The notes under the pieces were generated by a model. The model made no database searches. It had not been told where the DNA came from and saw nothing but the letters and a program-made list of their open reading frames with translations. This document shows positions 1 through 5,075 of a DNA stretch of 5,075 bases, piece by piece (position 1 is the first letter of the stretch; each line of letters opens with the position of its first letter). The stretch is from an uncultured beta proteobacterium (GTDB lineage Bacteria > Pseudomonadota > Gammaproteobacteria > Burkholderiales > Burkholderiaceae). Made by a program: the position numbers and the translations under genes. The DNA lies in assembly GCA_903930665.1 (NCBI GenBank), contig CAIYZI010000287.1, positions 1-5,075 on the forward strand, in the 5' to 3' direction.

Positions 1-3000
1 CTCGATTGCTGATTAACTATCTTTGCGCCCATCTCGCTAATAGCAATAATTTCTCTATCTGTTGTAGCGCTTTGCTCTTTAAATACGGTTCGCGCATAAG
101 CCAAGTCAATTTTACGAAGTTCCTCGTTATTCAGGGAGGTTGATCGAGTCTTTCCAGACTCTTGCCACTCAATTGTCGCGCCTTCTTTTGAAATTTCGGT
201 TATTTGTCCGCGGGTTCCATTTGTTACACGTTCAATTTTGCTATCAAAGCGTATGTTATCCCGGGCTTCAACCAGATCTCCCTTGCTATATTCGCGCTGC
301 TCAATCTTTCTAGGAGTGAAGAAGTCTTGCTGCATTGGATTAAATATAATCTCTTTCCCGCTGGCATTCTTTGCATAGATACGATTCTTGTTAACGTCAA
401 ATTTAAAAATGGCAAGTTCATCGCCATTTTTAACGCCGATTTCTCGATACGCTTTTCTGAAAATCACGGCATTAACCCCATAAGATTCCAACATGCTGCT
501 ATAGCGCTGTTTACCTTTGGTTAATTTAGGATCATCCAAATGGTCTTTTGAAAAGGAGATCCTATCAATCTGACCGTTTTTTTGGAGAATATTGTGAATC
601 TCTTCATTAATTGATTTCCGGTCGGCGTTGGTAAGCGTCACTACACTAATTGATGGATCATTCACCCCTTTCGCCTTTAACTCAGTTAAATTTTTCATGT
701 AGGATTCTGCAACTGTTTTAGCTAAATCGGGTTGAGTGACTTCAGTTCTGTCAAGGGTCGCAATAGCCCCTGAATAATCTCGACTTCCCATTAAATCAAT
801 GGCCTTTTTTGTGCTTTGAGTGGCCCTGTCAAACCGCTTAGTTTCTTCAAGAACTGATACTTTCAGTCCGGCTTGCTGCGCCTGTAAAAATGCCCGGCCT
901 GCAGCTACTGAATTCATTTGCTTTGTATCACCTTGGAATATAACGCGAGCTTCAATTTCATTTGCTATTCGTGATATTTTTTCTGTATCGTGAATTCCCG
1001 TTAAGGATGCCTCATCCATTACTAAAAGCGTTTTCTTTCCCTCGATATTTCCAAAGCGCTCCAGATTTTTAAGTTCTGCTTCCTTAACGCTATACTCTCT
1101 ATTTAATGTCGCCTTAACGTCTTGTTGGCTCATGATTAAGGTTGACCTAGCCGCTATTGCTTCAGCCGTAATAACGCGTTCGTAGCTAATTAATTTATTA
1201 CTGATTCGTTCGGCGACCAATGCTGATTGGTTAAGGCCAGAAGCAATTAAATTATCTCTTAAGTTAGTTGCATTGCTCTGGCGCTCAACAGACTGTTGCG
1301 CCGTATACTGCCCCACATTTTTTAACCAATAGCCCACTTGATTGGCAATATTATTTGGCGATCGGTAAACTTCTCCTCTAGCATTGTCAAATACATAGTA
1401 ATGTGATCCTAGATCTAGATCATTATTTTTAATATTTAACTTATGTACTTCCACTGCCGGATTTTCTGGCTTAACTTGTGCATCAATTGCATTTATTTCG
1501 GCCTTTAATTTATTTAATTCAGCCGTAAGTAATTTTTTGGAGTTTTCTTTGTCATATAAAAATGCGGCGACTGTCTGACTCTTGATCCCGCTGCTATGGC
1601 CAAGCGCTTTTGCCGCATTCGAAGATGTTGCCATGCCAAGAACATTCCAGCCTTTTTCCTCTGCCACCTCCTTAATAAACTCCAATGCTGATGTTTTACC
1701 AGTACCAGCTGAGCCCTGAATTCCTTGGTATGTATCTGAATGAAGGAGCGCATTTTTGGCGGCGTTAACCTGTTCGTTTGTTAGATTAAAGGGCTTGCCA
1801 AGTTCTGCAGTTTTACGAGCTTCGAAGATCGATAAGGCGGCATTAAATTCAACCTCATTTGTTAAAACCGTATTTCCAACATCTTTACCTGATTGAATTC
1901 TCTCAATTAAGCTTTTTTCGACAAATAATCCACTGGACGTGGTCAAAATCCCAGGTTCAGCTCCCTCTCGTACAAGAAGCGTTCCGTTTTTTAAATACTC
2001 ATCAACAGCCCAGGAAATATCGGCAACACTAACGCTACCGCGCACAAAATCAAGGGTCACATTTTCCAAATCCACGCGAGAAAAACTTTGTTCTCGCTCA
2101 AAGTCTGCGATAGCCCAACCAACCGAGCGCAGCGCTTCCCGGCGATCGATTTCCCTATTTTCACTACTAACAAATGGATTGTTTTTTTGATGGGTGTGAC
2201 GTTGATCACTCACTTTTAAATCAGATACGTTTGGCGCGACATAACCAGGAATTTTCTCAAAGTCTATCCCGACCTCTTGTGCGCGCTCTTTCCATGCCTG
2301 TTCCAGAACTGTTCGAGGCTGGTCATGCTTTGCGTTGCGAGTTGTTAGCGTAGCATTTTGACGTGTTTGATAGTTCGCTTCGCTTGGATCTATGCCCCAG
2401 TGTTTAATTTTTTCTAATATATCTATACGCCTGGTGCTAAAACCTTCTATTTGCTCCCTTGTAAAACCATTAATCTCGAATGAGCCTTTATGGTCATAGG
2501 TAAGCTCAAATCCAAGCGATTTTAATTCCCTAGCTAACTCATTTAGATAAACAAGGTCTCCAGTTTTGCGAATTTTGAGCAAAGAGTCGTTGGTTAAGCT
2601 TCTCCATTTATCTGACTCCTTGTCGTAAGTTAATGCAGCAACAACATTATGGCTATGTAATTGAGGCCAGTTATCCCGATTGGTTTGATGAAGCACTGTT
2701 GCCCAAAGCAAGTTTCCAGTTATTTTTTTACTTACTTCACCCTGCTGCTTAATTCTTACTAGCGATCCATGTTTTTCCATCCATTGCATGGCCGATTCAT
2801 TTGCTTTCAGATGGGCATTAACAATGCGCTCATCTCCCCCAACCAAAGCGGCGATCGATACGCTTTTAGGTGGGGCTATAGTAAAGTCATACCCATTTCT
2901 TCGCCCCTTCCCAGGTGCATTTAAACCTAAATTTTGGATCTCCCCAGTAACGGGGTTAGCAATTTCGCCGTTTAGCGCTTTTGCAAAATCTTCCCGTGAG

Positions 3001-3176
3001 ACCGATTGTCCATTAATGCCCAGTAGAACAGCTCCATTGCCACGCCATTGAGCTCCAGCCTTTTCGTTGGTGTAATAATTATCGGTACCTTTAACAGGCC
3101 CATCGGCTGCGAATGCCTTATCATGATAAGTAACCGCTCCCTGGACGTTGCCTTGTATTGCCTTAAAGGAAATCAT
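1..3176 (-). CDS. traI: MobF-family conjugative relaxase-helicase (TraI/TrwC type), 3'-partial
   Basis: It nicks the transferred strand at oriT, stays bound to it and unwinds it 5'-3'. The start is ATG at 3176, with AGGA seven bases upstream; 1058 complete codons follow without a stop and the gene leaves the window at base 1. Relaxase domain (about 1-290): Tyr17 at the catalytic position, a second pair Tyr34-Tyr35, D97 in GYDFT followed by PPKSVS (102-107), and the metal-binding histidines H163, H174 and H176 in H-Q-T-N-R ... P-Q-L-H-S-H. A middle region (about 340-480) precedes the RecD-like SF1B helicase: Walker A GSAGTGKT 488-495, motif Ia near 512-524, SQTVAAFL 533-540, Walker B LLVMDE 717-722, motif III QGDTKQ 748-753, a GD...R...NG region at 966-990, and IDLAYA at 1023-1028. 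About 150 residues are inserted between motif Ib and Walker B. The final helicase motif and C-terminal domain are outside the window. Class assignment is firm; transfer activity is inferred. Confidence 0.95.
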   Translation of the reverse strand, partial: MISFKAIQGNVQGAVTYHDKAFAADGPVKGTDNYYTNEKAGAQWRGNGAVLLGINGQSVSREDFAKALNGEIANPVTGEIQNLGLNAPGKGRRNGYDFTIAPPKSVSIAALVGGDERIVNAHLKANESAMQWMEKHGSLVRIKQQGEVSKKITGNLLWATVLHQTNRDNWPQLHSHNVVAALTYDKESDKWRSLTNDSLLKIRKTGDLVYLNELARELKSLGFELTYDHKGSFEINGFTREQIEGFSTRRIDILEKIKHWGIDPSEANYQTRQNATLTTRNAKHDQPRTVLEQAWKERAQEVGIDFEKIPGYVAPNVSDLKVSDQRHTHQKNNPFVSSENREIDRREALRSVGWAIADFEREQSFSRVDLENVTLDFVRGSVSVADISWAVDEYLKNGTLLVREGAEPGILTTSSGLFVEKSLIERIQSGKDVGNTVLTNEVEFNAALSIFEARKTAELGKPFNLTNEQVNAAKNALLHSDTYQGIQGSAGTGKTSALEFIKEVAEEKGWNVLGMATSSNAAKALGHSSGIKSQTVAAFLYDKENSKKLLTAELNKLKAEINAIDAQVKPENPAVEVHKLNIKNNDLDLGSHYYVFDNARGEVYRSPNNIANQVGYWLKNVGQYTAQQSVERQSNATNLRDNLIASGLNQSALVAERISNKLISYERVITAEAIAARSTLIMSQQDVKATLNREYSVKEAELKNLERFGNIEGKKTLLVMDEASLTGIHDTEKISRIANEIEARVIFQGDTKQMNSVAAGRAFLQAQQAGLKVSVLEETKRFDRATQSTKKAIDLMGSRDYSGAIATLDRTEVTQPDLAKTVAESYMKNLTELKAKGVNDPSISVVTLTNADRKSINEEIHNILQKNGQIDRISFSKDHLDDPKLTKGKQRYSSMLESYGVNAVIFRKAYREIGVKNGDELAIFKFDVNKNRIYAKNASGKEIIFNPMQQDFFTPRKIEQREYSKGDLVEARDNIRFDSKIERVTNGTRGQITEISKEGATIEWQESGKTRSTSLNNEELRKIDLAYARTVFKEQSATTDREIIAISEMGAKIVNQQS
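1041..1556 (-). other. Insertion within the relaxase helicase core (residues about 541-712)
   Basis: Between SQTVAAFL (533-540) and Walker B (717-722) this protein has about 175 residues. By recollection, the active helicase of F TraI has only about 30 between the same landmarks, so roughly 150 are extra. The segment starts with a probable coiled coil (about 545-567, leucines and isoleucines at 549, 550, 554, 557, 561, 564, many Lys/Glu). It continues with an aromatic stretch, GSHYYVFDNARGEVYRS (590-606), and ends in a long charged helical region (about 625-710). I do not recognise any named domain. The reading frame is uninterrupted and base use looks like the flanks, so it is part of the gene and not a mobile insertion. 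Confidence 0.65.
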
Positions 3177-3187
3177 GGATTTTTCCT
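3177..3187 (-). promoter_or_regulatory. Ribosome binding site of the relaxase gene, overlapping the upstream stop
   Basis: On the minus strand the junction reads TAGGAAAAATCCATG. The AGGA (3184-3187) uses the last two bases of the TAG stop of the small envelope gene and lies seven bases before the relaxase ATG. It supports M1 at 3176; the first residues, MISFKAI, also match the expected length from the N-terminus to the catalytic tyrosine in MobF relaxases (Tyr at about 16-18). Confidence 0.75.
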
Positions 3188-3653
3188 ACATTTGGTAGAA
3201 GGGACTAACTTCAATACTAGTTGCGCCAGCTGGAAAACTAAATCGGAGATTGATCACCTCAGATCTAAACTTTGTGCCGTGAATATAGTCACCACTGGCA
3301 AATATAGTTTGCCCTAAAGCTTGATGGTCGCGATCGAATGAAATTATTTTTAGTGCAGGATACTGATTAAAAATGCCTGCATTTATTAAGTCAAAACTGA
3401 TTGATAGTTGATGGTTGTTTAAACCAACTAACTTTAAATCCTTAACTTGGATTAACCTGGGATTATTTTGCTCTGGCTCTACCTCGAATCCGGTGATAAG
3501 GTTAGTTTGTTCGTCGTTAATTGTGGCCACACTGCCGGAGGTGAACTCTAAAAAACTGTCTTTAGCCCAATCTCTCATTTCATTTAAGAATAAACAGGCA
3601 ATTAAAATTAGAGGAATGATGACCCAGATCCATAAAGAGTAGGTTTTTTTCAT
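3186..3653 (-). CDS. Small envelope protein with DUF3426-like C-terminal half, between coupling protein and relaxase
   Basis: A 155-residue protein of unknown function. The N-terminus (MKKTYS, then a hydrophobic run at about 7-24) is either a signal anchor or a lipoprotein signal: L17-I18-A19-C20 fits a lipobox, and C20 is the only cysteine. The rest is soluble and beta-rich in appearance, presumably periplasmic. Residues about 85-155 resemble DUF3426 from memory: an N-A-G turn at 91-93, YPAL at 98-101, a D at 107 in a strand-turn, GDYI at 121-124, a proline-glycine turn near 141-143 and a terminal PFYQM. Usual DUF3426 proteins carry an N-terminal zinc ribbon (MJ0042 type) before the membrane segment; that part is missing here. 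The ATG is preceded by AAGGA six bases away. It lies 9 nt from each neighbour, so it is co-transcribed and probably acts in transfer. In the F plasmid trbH holds the same place. A relaxosome-coupling accessory role is inference only. Confidence 0.85.
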   Translation of the reverse strand: MKKTYSLWIWVIIPLILIACLFLNEMRDWAKDSFLEFTSGSVATINDEQTNLITGFEVEPEQNNPRLIQVKDLKLVGLNNHQLSISFDLINAGIFNQYPALKIISFDRDHQALGQTIFASGDYIHGTKFRSEVINLRFSFPAGATSIEVSPFYQM

Positions 3654-3664
3654 GAAATGTCCTT
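3654..3664 (-). promoter_or_regulatory. Ribosome binding site of the small envelope gene, overlapping the coupling-protein stop
   Basis: On the minus strand the junction reads TAAGGACATTTCATG. The AAGGA Shine-Dalgarno (3660-3664) begins inside the TAA stop codon of the coupling protein and sits six bases before the ATG. It decides the start of the 155-residue gene. The overlap suggests that ribosomes finishing the upstream gene reinitiate here (translational coupling, an inference). Confidence 0.75.
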
Positions 3665-5075
3665 ATGCTCTAAAAAATAGTTTTCCGCCACTATCGCTAG
3701 AATCATCTGCATATGCTTCGATAGGGGGTAAATCATCTAGCAACGGCAAGTCTTGCTCTGTTTTCTCTGGATCGCTAGCCATTTCAGTTTTGATTGCTTC
3801 CCTCATGTCATAACCTTGGGTGGCAGTCATGAAGCGCTTGTTATCTACAACGAACGACCTATCGCGCGCCGGACTGGAAATAACCTCCTTAAATCGATCT
3901 ATATATTTAGAGCCAAATATAGATTTCTTCAACCATCCTGAGTAATCAATTTCTGCCACCGGAAAGCTGCCCGGTAATTTAATATAGCCTTGGCAATCGG
4001 GTAACTTGGCAATCTCACTGTCCATCACAATGTCATCTTTTTCTTTGCTAGATGACACGCCGACACCATCGCGAACTTTTGTAACACCTAAAGCCATATT
4101 GGTTGCAACACTTATGTATTGGGCCTTACCAAGTCGCTTTGAGGCTTTCTCAGACATACCTGTCTCGTTCGCGCGAAGCTGCAAAAGCGTGTTAAAGCAG
4201 TTCATTGCCGTATCAGCCCTACCCTCTCCCATTGTGGTGGTCAATTGACTTTCAGATTGAATACCCGCAACGATAGCAACTCCAAATTTACGAAGGGTGG
4301 CCAAGTGCTCATCTAGCTTTATATCCCCAAGAGTATGTAGCTCGTCTAAGAAGAACCAATATTTAGCTTCGCCATGAACCACTTCTTGCTTTGAGGCGAT
4401 CATGGCAAAAGAGATGGCGATTAATAATCGATACAAAGGGGTAAACATCGCCTTTGTATCATCGGTTCCATATATAAAAAAACGAGCATCTTCATCAGCA
4501 TTCAAGAAATCGGTAATAGACCAACTTCCCTTCCCAACCGAAGCAATACCATTTAAGTAAATTGCAATAGAGCTAATCACCCCAGCGCGCATTCCCTGTG
4601 CCTTGCTATCTATAGAAGAATTGGCAATGGAATTTTTTACAAGATGCTTCATCTCTTCTTCAGAGAGATTTAAAAATGCATCGGCAATATCTGATGTGTT
4701 TACGCTTCCCATCTTGGTTAGACGTAGCAATATCACAGAGAACAAGGCTCTGGCTGCGTCCTCAAAAAATCCATTGGGACCACTTTGATTAGTTGGCTTG
4801 GGTGGCAAAAAAGCCTGTGCTAAGGTATCTGCATCATAACTGTAGCGAAGCTCAGAAAATATAGACCACGGTACAGAACCTTCAAAAGCGGGATTAAAGA
4901 AAAAATCTTTTCCAGGCCTAAAATAGGCTCGATAGAATTCCCCCGTAGGATCGTAAATGACGGCTTTTTTCTTTTGACTGAAAACTTGGGTCATTAGGTC
5001 ATGAATTGCTAGTGATTTTCCAGACCCTTGGGTGCCTGAAACAAGTATTCCGGTAGTTAATGCTGTTTTTGGCAA
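3663..5075 (-). CDS. traD: Type IV coupling protein (TraD/TrwB-type ATPase), 5'-partial
   Basis: This is the inner-membrane hexameric ATPase that links the relaxosome to the type IV secretion channel and drives DNA transfer. Seen here, numbering from the window edge: Walker A GTQGSGKS at residues 14-21, a YDPTGEF stretch at 40-46 of the kind that follows Walker A in this family, Walker B FFLDE at 240-244 followed by LHTLG, the GIQSESQL motif at 270-277, and LQLRANE near 300, a likely arginine-finger region. The frame is open to base 5075. The first codon, TTG, reads as Leu in a family-typical 'LPKT' stretch just before Walker A, so it is not the real start. The N-terminal transmembrane helices expected for TraD/TrwB must lie upstream, outside the window. 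The last 40 residues are acidic and proline-bearing and end in LFFRA, then TAA. The next gene begins 9 nt downstream. The family call is secure. Whether it is closer to TraD or TrwB cannot be settled here. Confidence 0.93.
   Translation of the reverse strand: MPKTALTTGILVSGTQGSGKSLAIHDLMTQVFSQKKKAVIYDPTGEFYRAYFRPGKDFFFNPAFEGSVPWSIFSELRYSYDADTLAQAFLPPKPTNQSGPNGFFEDAARALFSVILLRLTKMGSVNTSDIADAFLNLSEEEMKHLVKNSIANSSIDSKAQGMRAGVISSIAIYLNGIASVGKGSWSITDFLNADEDARFFIYGTDDTKAMFTPLYRLLIAISFAMIASKQEVVHGEAKYWFFLDELHTLGDIKLDEHLATLRKFGVAIVAGIQSESQLTTTMGEGRADTAMNCFNTLLQLRANETGMSEKASKRLGKAQYISVATNMALGVTKVRDGVGVSSSKEKDDIVMDSEIAKLPDCQGYIKLPGSFPVAEIDYSGWLKKSIFGSKYIDRFKEVISSPARDRSFVVDNKRFMTATQGYDMREAIKTEMASDPEKTEQDLPLLDDLPPIEAYADDSSDSGGKLFFRA

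Noticed and set aside
224..427. Minus-strand open frames at 224-427 and 1514-1753
   Set aside because: They lie in another frame within the relaxase coding sequence, whose frame is continuous with helicase motifs on both sides. No sign of a frameshift.
204..524. Plus-strand open frame of 106 codons, and the other plus-strand frames at 1939-2190, 2788-3051, 3048-3317, 3415-3642, 3753-3941, 4006-4248 and 4603-4788
   Set aside because: Each lies antisense to a minus-strand gene with clear family motifs, has no recognisable domain and no convincing ribosome binding site; they are shadows.
1409..1422. Palindromic run around CTAGATCTAG, considered as an operator or recombination site
   Set aside because: It is made by alternating Asp and Leu codons (D-L-D-L) inside the relaxase frame and has no partner copy or flanking structure.
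1357..3337. Repeated CGATCG core (1359-1364, 2143-2148, 2852-2857, 3331-3336), with GGCGATCGAT occurring twice, considered as a dispersed repeat or uptake signal
   Set aside because: Only four copies of a short, methylation-type palindrome, all in coding sequence, irregularly spaced and with no shared flanks. Whole-element counts would be needed to claim enrichment.
5073..5075. TTG at the window edge as the start codon of the coupling protein
   Set aside because: It falls only 13 residues before Walker A, in a stretch where TraD/TrwB proteins are continuous with an upstream membrane domain. It is a leucine codon inside the gene.
1..5075. Search for oriT, promoter, terminator, tRNA, CRISPR or insertion sequence ends
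   Set aside because: The only non-coding bases are the two 9-nt spacers. I saw no cloverleaf, regular repeat-spacer array, terminal inverted repeats or hairpin with a T-run.

Overview
The window is a stretch of a conjugative transfer operon read entirely on the minus strand. It holds three tightly packed genes, in transcription order: a type IV coupling protein (TraD/TrwB type, 5' end outside the window), a small single-pass or lipid-anchored envelope protein, and a large MobF-family (TrwC/TraI-type) relaxase-helicase whose 3' end lies beyond base 1. Almost every base is coding; the only gaps are two 9-nt spacers. I found no RNA gene, CRISPR array, insertion sequence, oriT, promoter or terminator. 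The plus-strand open frames overlie these genes and look like shadows.

Layout (minus strand, right to left): 5075-3663 is the ATPase part and C-terminal tail of the coupling protein; 3653-3186 is a 155-residue protein with an N-terminal hydrophobic segment and a C-terminal half resembling the DUF3426 family; 3176-1 is the relaxase, 1058 complete codons without a stop. The relaxase is the largest gene here and is easily missed because neither a stop codon nor its C-terminus is in view. I established it by translating the minus strand by hand through the whole interval.

How the genes work together (family knowledge): the relaxase nicks oriT, stays covalently attached to the 5' end through a tyrosine and unwinds the strand with its helicase. 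The hexameric coupling ATPase at the inner membrane receives the relaxosome and feeds it to a type IV secretion channel. A coupling protein followed by a small envelope gene and then a MobF relaxase matches the order traD-trbH-traI of the F plasmid, so the middle gene is a positional counterpart of trbH; I see no basis for claiming homology to it.

Host: moderately AT-rich coding sequence, Shine-Dalgarno starts, and MobF/TraD genes point to a Gram-negative proteobacterium carrying a conjugative plasmid or integrative conjugative element. The DUF3426-like protein leans weakly towards Betaproteobacteria. The species cannot be named from this sequence.

The parts least explained by known systems are the DUF3426-like protein sitting between coupling protein and relaxase, a roughly 150-residue insertion inside the relaxase helicase core, departures from consensus in late helicase motifs, and the fact that all three genes share one reading frame with identical 9-nt junctions.
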